DNA of 64,000 bases. Source: Endobugula sp047636495. GTDB lineage: Bacteria > Pseudomonadota > Gammaproteobacteria > Pseudomonadales > Cellvibrionaceae. How positions within the stretch are numbered: position 1 is the stretch's first letter; every line of letters begins with the position of its first letter. The notes under the pieces were generated by a model. The model searched no databases and was not told the origin of the DNA. It was given only the letters and a program-made list of their open reading frames with translations. A program made the position numbers and the translations under genes. Below are positions 56,808-64,000 of the stretch, in pieces. The DNA lies in assembly GCA_047636495.1 (NCBI GenBank), contig JBLILH010000003.1:1-64000 (forward strand), read 5' to 3'.

Positions 56808-57971
56808 ATGACAGTATCCGATGACACCAACCGCTTACACGGCGCAGATCACACTGCGCTTGTTTCATTAGCCGAGAGCGTTGAGGTGTGGGGAAGAGAG
56901 TTAGGGTTTCAGCAAGTAGGCATTACGGATGTCGATACTGGCAAACATAAGCAGCATTTGCAGGCGTGGCTGGATAATCGCTACCATGGCGATATGCAGT
57001 GGATGGAAACCCATCAAGACTTACGCAATGACCCCACACAATTGGTCCCCGATACTGTACGAGTGATTTCGGCGCGCATGGATTACTTGCCAGAGAACCC
57101 TCAACATATCCAAATTTTAAAGCAACCCAAAAAAGCCTATATCTCCCGTTATGCCCTAGGTCGCGACTATCACAAGTTGATTCGCAAACGCTTAGCAATA
57201 CTCGCCAGAAAACTGGAGCAGCGTTATACCGAACTCGCCACAGAAAACAATTGGCCCCTAGACACTATTTCACAACGCCCGTTTGTAGATAGCGCACCAG
57301 TGCTAGAAAAAGCTTTTGCAGAAAAAGCAGGTCTCGGATGGATTGGCAAAAACACCTTAGTGCTCAACAAAAATGCCGGCAGCTGGTTCTTTTTAGGTGA
57401 GGTACTCACCAATATCCCATTGCCGGTCAACCAGACTATTGCTGAAAATAAATGTGGCGATTGCACGGCGTGTTTACAAGTTTGCCCTACCGACGCATTT
57501 GTTGCGCCATACACGCTAGATGCAACACGCTGCATTTCGTATTTAACGATCGAGTTAAAGTCATCTATTCCTGAAGAGTTTCGCGAGCCGATTGGCAATC
57601 GTGTTTTTGGCTGTGACGACTGTCAAGCCATATGCCCATGGAATAAATACGCCAAATCGACACAGGAAATTGACTTCTCTCCTCGCCACCAATTACAAAA
57701 CAGCGATCTTGCCACTTTGTTTTTATGGACAGAAGAAGAATATTTAAAAAATACCGAGGGCTCGGCTATCCGCCGTATCGGCTATGAGCGGTGGCTACGT
57801 AACTTGGCGGTTGGTTTAGGCAATGCCCCTAAATCACCTGAGATTCTTGACGCATTAAGACAACGCGAAGACTATCCTTCGGAAATGGTACAGGAACATG
57901 TGTTATGGGCAATAGAAAGACAAAAAAACGAACGCAAAAGCAAGCGTAAAATAAAGCGCGTAAAAGCCTAG
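56808..57971 (+). CDS. queG: Epoxyqueuosine reductase
   Basis: The product has 387 residues. It makes queuosine in tRNA from epoxyqueuosine, using cobalamin and two [4Fe-4S] clusters. Motifs are the cluster regions CGDCTACLQVCPTDAF and CISYLTIE..., FGCDDCQAICPWNKYA, plus SRYALGRDYH and GLGWIGKNTLVLN for cobalamin and substrate binding. It is divergent from the nnr-tsaE-amiC operon, the standard gene order. Confidence 0.96.
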   Translation: MTVSDDTNRLHGADHTALVSLAESVEVWGRELGFQQVGITDVDTGKHKQHLQAWLDNRYHGDMQWMETHQDLRNDPTQLVPDTVRVISARMDYLPENPQHIQILKQPKKAYISRYALGRDYHKLIRKRLAILARKLEQRYTELATENNWPLDTISQRPFVDSAPVLEKAFAEKAGLGWIGKNTLVLNKNAGSWFFLGEVLTNIPLPVNQTIAENKCGDCTACLQVCPTDAFVAPYTLDATRCISYLTIELKSSIPEEFREPIGNRVFGCDDCQAICPWNKYAKSTQEIDFSPRHQLQNSDLATLFLWTEEEYLKNTEGSAIRRIGYERWLRNLAVGLGNAPKSPEILDALRQREDYPSEMVQEHVLWAIERQKNERKSKRKIKRVKA

Positions 57972-58014
57972 TCGGATGGTCGAATTCACTCTAATCTACC
58001 AATAAAGGTTAGCG

Positions 58015-58890
58015 CTAACATTCAACGCCAATTAACCACCGTGTTTTATCTTCTGTGTATCTATCCAATTCTTGCTTACGTACGATAGGAGATGTACAGC
58101 CTTTAGGCTTAATATAGGGCACAGCGATGTCTTCAGCCTCCTGCAAGCTCATGGGGCTTTTATCTTTACGCGTTACAGAGATATAATAGGGTGCCTTAAA
58201 CACCTCTAAAAAACTGTCCGCGTAGTAAACCACACCATTTTTTTCTATTTTTTCAAAAGCATTGCCGTTTCTAACAAATCCCCCAGAAAGAGTTAAACCA
58301 AAGTTTTTGATCACGAGTTCAGCGGCATCTTTATCGCGCTTTTCTTGTTTCAGTATTTTGTATTGCTGCTCCCGTTTCTCATACTTTTCTATAGATTCAT
58401 CTATATTTTCTGCACTAACATTTCCGGCAACGACATCTCTGCACGAAACTTTTTTATTTTTCTTGACTAGCATCTCGTACATGAGATCCCGATTAGAGGT
58501 GATAAAGGCTGCTCCGTCATGATCAACACTCAAATAGCATTTATCGCCTAAAGCATGAACATCTATATAGTATTTTTTTAATGGCGACGGTGTAAAAAGA
58601 ACATTCATTTTACATATTCGTACGATAGCTCCCGGTTTTTGTCTGCGCTCAGAAACTGATATCAGGGTAGTGACGCCGGGCTCAACATATAAACTCTGAC
58701 TACCATTTATCTTACCTTGTCGGCCTGGCTGACAAACACTTGCCTGCGCGCTTACTCTTCGACCTATTGGAGCAACAATTTCAACCTCTGCTGCTGTTTT
58801 TTTATCGACACTAGCATAATCTTTATTGACTGACACGCAACCAACCAACACACCCAATATCACCACTAAAAAAACTCTAACAAACAGCAT
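58015..58890 (-). CDS. Lipoprotein of unknown function
   Basis: The product has 291 residues. Signal peptide with lipobox LVGC (Cys18). The N-terminal ~130 residues are strand-rich with paired cysteines (SVCQPG, RICKMN, DKCYLS). A charged helix (~165-195, EKYEKREQQYKILKQEKRDKD) follows, and a C-terminal half with Cys residues at GCTSP and GVEC. No family is recognised. It faces queG convergently; 59 bp of the intergenic DNA separate the stops. Confidence 0.6.
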   Translation of the reverse strand: MLFVRVFLVVILGVLVGCVSVNKDYASVDKKTAAEVEIVAPIGRRVSAQASVCQPGRQGKINGSQSLYVEPGVTTLISVSERRQKPGAIVRICKMNVLFTPSPLKKYYIDVHALGDKCYLSVDHDGAAFITSNRDLMYEMLVKKNKKVSCRDVVAGNVSAENIDESIEKYEKREQQYKILKQEKRDKDAAELVIKNFGLTLSGGFVRNGNAFEKIEKNGVVYYADSFLEVFKAPYYISVTRKDKSPMSLQEAEDIAVPYIKPKGCTSPIVRKQELDRYTEDKTRWLIGVEC

Positions 58891-59067
58891 AAATAAACCT
58901 CATCGAATAAATCACTTATATTAGCATGATCAAAAAAACCATCAAAGCCGAAAATACATAACATAAGCCTAATGACCTGAACCACTCATGGAACCTCACA
59001 TAGATTGAGTTTGATGGTAGTTAATTACAGCCTGCAGTAGTGCCCAGCATGGATCTATCACTTGTCC

Positions 59068-60453
59068 CTAACACCTTTTAGAAAAGTGTTTAATGCACAT
59101 ATCAACCGATTCTTTTTGAATGGTTTCATAATGTTCGAAGATACATTCTACGGACGCACCTAATGCACATTCAAATTCACCTTTATCATCTTTTATGGCG
59201 AAGCTATTATTTCCCACTGAGCCTAAATTCGATTGGAAAATGCCTGCCGCGCTCACGGGCAAAAAGTCTTCATATATAACAGGGTCAAAACGCACATGAC
59301 CAGCATCAATCAATGACTTAATGTTTCGCTCATAATCCTTCGGCTGACCGGTCACTTTATCGTTAACAGAGAAATAAAAATACGCTAAATTTTGCAACCG
59401 CAACTCATTATAATTATCGGGAAAAGCGGCAAACTCTTCACTCAACACTATATAATATTCGCCGGCATTATCACCCTTACCGTCAGGCACTACCCGAGCA
59501 CGTGCCTGATGAAGCAACCGATCATATAGCGCCTGCCCCTTAGGGGTTAGCGCTACACCCCTTTGTTCAATTTCACCAAACCGGGCAGTGTGTGAACTGA
59601 CAATATTGCTTCCGTCACCACCGGGGAAAACTACACGTTCGCTTAAGGCTTTAAACGATGTCTGCCGTAACAAAATAGGGCAATGCCGCGTAGGCGGCCC
59701 CTCTATTATTGCTTTGGCATCAATCCCACGCTCTTTCATTTCTTGCTGCGCGCGATAAATATTGACGGTCGCTGGCGTTAAGTGATTAATATGCGGGCCT
59801 TTAAATGAAACCACATCCGCAATAAGAGGATGAAGTTGCAATAACTCCTGATATAGATCTACATCCACTGCTGCGTCCTTATGCCAACGAAAAACATTGA
59901 GGGCCTCTTCAATAAATTCTTTTGCGTCACCCTGATTAAGATCGCCACTAGACTCAAATTGATCAATCAACCCAAACAAGCGAGGGGAGCATATTTCTCG
60001 CCGAGACAGGGTCTCTTCCACTTTGTCACACAGCGCCTTATCGCTGACGAGATCGAGTCGGAGTAGTGAAGTAAAAACACGGAAAGCATTCACCGAAAGA
60101 TCAGCATGGGCAAGAGGGCGAAATGCCGTGGAATGTACCGGAATACCCGCAACAGACAAGTCATAATATCCCACTGGATACATACCCATTACCGCAAACA
60201 AACGGCGCATGGCCGACAGCTCTTTTGCTGTTCCTACGCGAATAGCACCGTGCCGCTCTTCGGCTAAACGCGTTAAATTATGCCCTGCGGTTAACTGCTC
60301 AACTAATGCGGGATTAGCATTAAGTTCATCACGGTTAATATCTTCTACCATGTTCTTCAACGTGCCATATAACGGCACTTCTTGCTGATACATGGCCGAC
60401 ATTGCTATGGCGAACTGTTTCCGTAAATTATTTTTTGATACCACCGACATCAT
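59068..60453 (-). CDS. hglS: 2-oxoadipate dioxygenase/decarboxylase family enzyme (DUF1338)
   Basis: The product has 461 residues, matching HglS of Pseudomonas putida and YdcJ of E. coli in length and in LFAVMGMYPVGYYDLSVAG. HglS converts 2-oxoadipate to D-2-hydroxyglutarate with O2. Candidate metal and substrate residues: His68 and Arg72 (ERHGAIR), His224 (NHLTPA) and Glu294 (RFGEIEQRG), matched to the published HglS residues from memory, without alignment. It overlaps the aminotransferase stop by one base (TAATG), so the two are co-translated. Confidence 0.85.
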   Translation of the reverse strand: MMSVVSKNNLRKQFAIAMSAMYQQEVPLYGTLKNMVEDINRDELNANPALVEQLTAGHNLTRLAEERHGAIRVGTAKELSAMRRLFAVMGMYPVGYYDLSVAGIPVHSTAFRPLAHADLSVNAFRVFTSLLRLDLVSDKALCDKVEETLSRREICSPRLFGLIDQFESSGDLNQGDAKEFIEEALNVFRWHKDAAVDVDLYQELLQLHPLIADVVSFKGPHINHLTPATVNIYRAQQEMKERGIDAKAIIEGPPTRHCPILLRQTSFKALSERVVFPGGDGSNIVSSHTARFGEIEQRGVALTPKGQALYDRLLHQARARVVPDGKGDNAGEYYIVLSEEFAAFPDNYNELRLQNLAYFYFSVNDKVTGQPKDYERNIKSLIDAGHVRFDPVIYEDFLPVSAAGIFQSNLGSVGNNSFAIKDDKGEFECALGASVECIFEHYETIQKESVDMCIKHFSKRC

Positions 60454-61805
60454 TACTCGCCTTTAACCGTTGCTGCCTTTTTCAATTGACGTAAGCCCTG
60501 TAACGCCACTTCTGCCATTTTATCTATTTCGACATCGGTCATGGCTGTCGATAACGCACCCGTGCCGGTATTCATTAACGCTATACCATGCTGAAATAAA
60601 TAATCGATAAATTGTTGAGCCTGCTTTTCCTCTACTGGACTAGCATACACCTCACGATAATTATTCGGCAAATCAGATGTGAAATGAATACGGAACATAG
60701 AACCTTGCCCAGAAACACAGGCACTAACATCCGCAATACGAATCGCTTCGCGCAACTGTTCTCTCGCATATTCTCCTAAGCTATTAAGCTTTTCAAGCGC
60801 ACATGTATCTAATAGCTGCATGGACACGAGCCCCGCAGTCATGGTGATGTTATTCGCAGAAAAAGTACCCGACTGCGGAAACAGAAAAGTATTTGATAAT
60901 GGATTTGTCACATCCAACACATCTGCCCGCCCGGCTATAGCCCCAACAGGGAAACCCCCACCAATAATTTTCCCTAATGCGGTCAAGTCTGGAGCCACAT
61001 CACAGGCTTCTTGATAGGTTTCTTGATAAGCTTCTTGCGCGCCACCGTAATGATTACGAAAGGTAATCACTTCATCAGCAATAAGCAAAGCGCCGTTATC
61101 ACGACCCCACTGATGCAAAGCCCGAACAAAATCGGGGGTCGCGCTTAACAAGCCGACATGGTGAGGCATAAGGTCGATTAATATACCGGCTACCTGCCCT
61201 GAATACTGATCGAGAATAGCTAAAGCTCGCTCGACATCATTAAACGGCAGGACAATCACATCCTCCAACACTGAAAGCGGGGTACCGTAAGCAACCGGCA
61301 CACTTGTCGGCGCATTCACTTCACCCCACGTGCCGGGCTTCGCCGTTTGACTCACTTCGGCATAGTCGTCAGTGCCATGATAAGCACCTTCTATCTTGGC
61401 AATTTTTTGTCGCCCAGTGTAAGCACGCGCCGCTTTTATGCATGACATCACCGCTTCGGTACCCGAATTAACAAATCGTACTTTTTCAAAGTTAGCACTA
61501 CGGCCACACAAATGTTCAGCAAATCGCATCTCCACTTCTGTTGCCATAGTAAAAACCGTTCCCTTATGCAGCTGCTCTGTTACTGCTGCGACCACTTCTG
61601 GTCGTCCATGCCCATGTATGAGCGAAGACATATTATTAGCAAAATCGATACGTTGAATACCCTCAACATCAGTCACATAACAACCCTCACCATGGCTAGC
61701 GTATACCGGATGCGGTTTACGCATGACAGAATTACGACTGACGCCCCCAAGAATAACCCTCAGCGCTTGCTCATATAACGCACTACTTATATTCGTTTTA
61801 CTCAT
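60453..61805 (-). CDS. Class III PLP aminotransferase, glutamate-1-semialdehyde aminomutase-like
   Basis: The product has 450 residues from the ATG at 61805 (a TTG just upstream is ignored). Signatures: NNMSSLIHGHGRPEVV, VRFVNSGTEAVM, GAYHGTDDYAEV, LLIADEVITFRN (PLP Asp), ALGKIIGGGFPVGA (PLP Lys279). It resembles GSA-aminomutase-like transaminases that act outside haem synthesis. Coupled to the DUF1338 enzyme, it may supply a 2-oxo acid from an amino acid; lysine-derived 2-aminoadipate is one candidate, as inference. It carries a 12-bp in-frame repeat near residue 256-268. Confidence 0.88.
   Translation of the reverse strand: MSKTNISSALYEQALRVILGGVSRNSVMRKPHPVYASHGEGCYVTDVEGIQRIDFANNMSSLIHGHGRPEVVAAVTEQLHKGTVFTMATEVEMRFAEHLCGRSANFEKVRFVNSGTEAVMSCIKAARAYTGRQKIAKIEGAYHGTDDYAEVSQTAKPGTWGEVNAPTSVPVAYGTPLSVLEDVIVLPFNDVERALAILDQYSGQVAGILIDLMPHHVGLLSATPDFVRALHQWGRDNGALLIADEVITFRNHYGGAQEAYQETYQEACDVAPDLTALGKIIGGGFPVGAIAGRADVLDVTNPLSNTFLFPQSGTFSANNITMTAGLVSMQLLDTCALEKLNSLGEYAREQLREAIRIADVSACVSGQGSMFRIHFTSDLPNNYREVYASPVEEKQAQQFIDYLFQHGIALMNTGTGALSTAMTDVEIDKMAEVALQGLRQLKKAATVKGE
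61006..61041 (-). repeat. In-frame 12-bp tandem repeat in the aminotransferase gene
   Basis: Three units of GCTTCTTGATAG-like sequence (plus strand) encode QEAY, QETY, QEAC. The insertion lies in a loop just before the PLP-lysine segment and keeps the frame. Confidence 0.85.
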
Positions 61806-61931
61806 CAATTTACACCGTGGATTTAACTATAAAAACAACAATTCTTATTAGACGCCAGTTAAAAGCGTCTATTTATTGTGTAATATTGCCTTTCTGCATT
61901 ATTATTAGCAAACGACTATCACTCACAAAAT

Positions 61932-61948
61932 CATTACTTTTGGTAATG
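61932..61948 (+). promoter_or_regulatory. Dyad CATTAC-N5-GTAATG, candidate LysR-type operator
   Basis: A perfect 6-bp inverted repeat spaced by TTTTG, containing the T-N11-A pattern of LysR-type sites. It lies 4 bp before the LysR start codon and in the shared divergent promoter region. Autoregulation and control of the aminotransferase operon are inferred. Confidence 0.55.
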
Positions 61949-61952
61949 CATT

Positions 61953-62909
61953 ATGATTTATTCAAAACGCCTTATTCCTAGCACGAGCATGCTGATGGCA
62001 TTTGATGCCGCGGCTAAAACTGGCAGCTTTACGGCCGCAGCCAAAAGGCTTCATGTCACTCAAGGTTCTATTAGCAAACTAATTTCTAGCCTAGAAAACC
62101 AGTTAGATGTCGCCCTATTCACACGCACACGCAAGACTATTCATTTGACCGAGGCGGGGCAACGTTACGCACAACACATTGGCGAAGCATTACGGAGTAT
62201 TCACAACGCTTCGCTTACCGCTATGAGTGATCCACTAAGCAATACTTTTAATTTAGCGATACCACCCACGCTGGGCACGCGCTGGCTTATGCCTCGATTA
62301 CCTGAGTTTTTAGCTCAGCACCCCAACATTCATATTAACTTTGTGACAAAACTCACTGAATTTGATTTTAGCGATGTGAACGTGGATGCAGCCATCCACT
62401 ATGGCTTACCTAACTGGCCCAATACCAACAGTACGTTTTTAATGGGCGAGACAATCATTCCCGTGGCATCGCCAACATGGATCAAGAAAAATGCGCCACA
62501 ACACCCCTCCGATTTAAGTCAATTAAGCTGCTTAAACCTATCCTCTCGTCCTGACGCATGGCGACAGTGGCTACTCCATTACGAGCAAAACACCACCATT
62601 ACATCCGGCATGGTATTTGAAAAATTTTCCCTGTTAACACAAGCCGCTATTGCAGGATTAGGTGCCGCGCTGCTACCTGAGTTTTTAATTGAGAGTGAAC
62701 TGAAAAATAACGAACTCGAGGTTATTTTTGATGAAACTCAAAAGAGCCCCCACAGTTACTACCTAATAACACCTTCACATAAAGCCCATTACGCATCAGT
62801 CATTGCCTTGCGTGAATGGCTGTTAAAACAGTGTAAGGACATGGGATCACAACGCACAAAAAAATCGTTAATTCGCCATCACTGCGCGCTCTTTTGCCCA
62901 GTGACGTAA
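61953..62909 (+). CDS. LysR-family transcriptional regulator, GcvA-like
   Basis: The product has 318 residues. The N-terminal winged helix (MLMAFDAAAKTGSFTAAAKRL and VTQGSISKLISSLENQL) is followed by an effector-binding domain (~95-300) in GcvA-type layout (LAIPPTLGTRWLMPRLPEFLAQHP). Divergent from the aminotransferase/DUF1338 operon, 147 bp apart, so it very probably regulates it, with an amino or oxo acid as effector. Its last 42 bp overlap the convergent AAA ATPase gene. Confidence 0.9.
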   Translation: MIYSKRLIPSTSMLMAFDAAAKTGSFTAAAKRLHVTQGSISKLISSLENQLDVALFTRTRKTIHLTEAGQRYAQHIGEALRSIHNASLTAMSDPLSNTFNLAIPPTLGTRWLMPRLPEFLAQHPNIHINFVTKLTEFDFSDVNVDAAIHYGLPNWPNTNSTFLMGETIIPVASPTWIKKNAPQHPSDLSQLSCLNLSSRPDAWRQWLLHYEQNTTITSGMVFEKFSLLTQAAIAGLGAALLPEFLIESELKNNELEVIFDETQKSPHSYYLITPSHKAHYASVIALREWLLKQCKDMGSQRTKKSLIRHHCALFCPVT

Positions 62910-64000
62910 CGCTTGGATGTCTTCTGAGCGCACCACAGAAATAGGCACGGTGGCATCCACTGCGTTTAATACGTGCTCGACGGTTAGCGTTTTTTGCTGT
63001 GCTTTGGCTGAGTACAATGCTGACACAATGACTTGTTCTATCTCGGCACCCGTAAATCCCTGAGTTGACTCGGCAATGGCAATTACCTGCTCTTTTTCAA
63101 AGTCAACGTGACGCAGGCGCAAGTGAATTTGCGCAATAACAGCACGATCTGTTGCGTTAGGTAAATCAACAAAGAATATTTCGTCTAACCGGCCCTTGCG
63201 TAATAATTCTGGCGGCAAACGCGAAATATCATTACTGGTTGCAACGATAAACACACGGCTTTTACGTTCGGCCATCCATGTAAGTAACGTGCCTAACACA
63301 CGTTGAGATATACCTTCATTATCAGATTGACCTAGTGACTTTTCGATTTCATCCATCCACAGCACACAAGGCGACACATTATCCGCAAGCTGTAAGGTTT
63401 CGCGTAAATTACGCTCTGTTTCACCATGAAATTTATTGTATAGCGCGCCCATATCTAAGCGTAACAACGGTACGTTCCATAAGCCCGCTATGGCTTTCGC
63501 CGCTAAACTTTTCCCGCCACCTTGCACCCCTAACAGCAAGATACCTTTTGGTGTATCTAAAGCGGGGCGCGTATCGCTTTTATCTTTCGAAATACCTGAA
63601 AAAGTGGACTGTCTTTCGTCTAGCCATTGTTTTAATTTTTTTAGCCCGCCTACTTGAGCAAACTGAGCTGTATCGTATTCGAAAGTGAGGATGTTATTCA
63701 TATTCATCAATTCGAATTTTGATCTATTCACGTCATCGACATCACTGATGGTAATCGCGCCATCATCCACAATCGCTCCGTGAACCAAGCGCTTAACGTC
63801 GCTCTCGGTTAAACCGCGTAGATTATTGGTGAGCAATGATAAGGTTTTCGCATCAACATTAACACGACGCCCAATATGCTGTTGCTGCCATTGTCTTACT
63901 TCGTTCAACACTATTTGACGGATTTTATTTTCGGAAGGAAAGCTTAATTGAAAACGCGTGCTGTACCGGTGTATTTCTGGGGGCAATGTCAATGCATGAC
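62868..64000 (-). CDS. Ycf46-like AAA ATPase, truncated by the window edge
   Basis: The 374+ visible residues are the C-terminal part; the frame is open to base 64000 with no convincing start. The AAA domain (~150-300) has Walker A LLGVQGGGKSLAAKAIAG, pore-like residues, Walker B CVLWMDEIEKSL, sensor ATSN and RKGRLDEIFFVDLP (arginine region). The preceding ~120 residues (QVGGLKKLKQWLDERQ linker) match Ycf46-type ATPases. The cellular role in gammaproteobacteria is unknown. Confidence 0.88.
   Translation of the reverse strand, partial: HALTLPPEIHRYSTRFQLSFPSENKIRQIVLNEVRQWQQQHIGRRVNVDAKTLSLLTNNLRGLTESDVKRLVHGAIVDDGAITISDVDDVNRSKFELMNMNNILTFEYDTAQFAQVGGLKKLKQWLDERQSTFSGISKDKSDTRPALDTPKGILLLGVQGGGKSLAAKAIAGLWNVPLLRLDMGALYNKFHGETERNLRETLQLADNVSPCVLWMDEIEKSLGQSDNEGISQRVLGTLLTWMAERKSRVFIVATSNDISRLPPELLRKGRLDEIFFVDLPNATDRAVIAQIHLRLRHVDFEKEQVIAIAESTQGFTGAEIEQVIVSALYSAKAQQKTLTVEHVLNAVDATVPISVVRSEDIQALRHWAKERAVMAN

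Noticed and set aside
1..64000. Prophage, integron or integrative element boundaries
   Set aside because: No integrase, phage structural gene, conjugation gene or tRNA attachment site was found; the mobile content is limited to small elements and IS remnants.

Overview
This is about 64 kb of a free-living, moderately AT-rich gammaproteobacterial chromosome. Core genes of gammaproteobacterial type (parC, rlmF, radD, queG-nnr-tsaE-amiC, thiD, selO, smrA, bacterioferritin, a DUF3461 gene) and a DctBD-controlled TRAP dicarboxylate transporter suggest a marine or aquatic heterotroph. The genus cannot be fixed from what I can see. No rRNA, tRNA, CRISPR array, phage or conjugation genes were found.

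Region 1 (1-17.8 kb) is accessory. It holds a large exported leucine-rich-repeat protein whose LRRs form a 504-bp super-repeat. Next come a 2528-residue Sec-exported YD-repeat (Rhs-like) protein with an upstream exported coiled-coil partner and a small downstream membrane protein, then a ParE-type toxin-antitoxin pair and an OmpA-like lipoprotein. A secreted protein with an NCY...H layout is followed at the far left by a truncated second copy of itself. Short non-autonomous elements stud the region. One family (four copies, about 145 bp) keeps the ribosome-binding site and first codons of a REP-associated transposase. A second family (two 198-bp copies, 20-bp inverted ends, 11-bp target duplications) has inserted into the first. 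IS30 and IS3 transposase remnants are also present.

Region 2 (17.8-38.8 kb) is mostly housekeeping. It has two coupled bacterioferritin subunits under a Fur box, rlmF, radD, a decayed zone with a broken MocR-type gene, a YihY membrane protein convergent with an HD-GYP phosphodiesterase, an ABC exporter, a 219-bp inverted-repeat element, a tautomerase, a DEDDh exonuclease, selO, thiD, a parvulin, lipoproteins (one with a stop codon in its signal peptide), a YjbR-like gene and smrA.

Region 3 (38.8-48.2 kb) is one regulatory and transport unit on the minus strand: dctPQM with a sigma-54 promoter and paired upstream repeats, a small zinc-ribbon gene, dctD, dctB and parC. DctB should sense dicarboxylates and DctD should activate the sigma-54 promoter.

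Region 4 (48.6-64 kb) holds a catabolic-type acetolactate synthase, a 1.7-kb graveyard with an IS3 remnant, tag, then amiC-tsaE-nnr divergent from queG, and an unknown lipoprotein. Next is a class-III aminotransferase coupled to a 2-oxoadipate dioxygenase/decarboxylase-family enzyme, divergent from a LysR regulator; this looks like an amino-acid catabolic island. A Ycf46-like AAA ATPase runs off the right edge.
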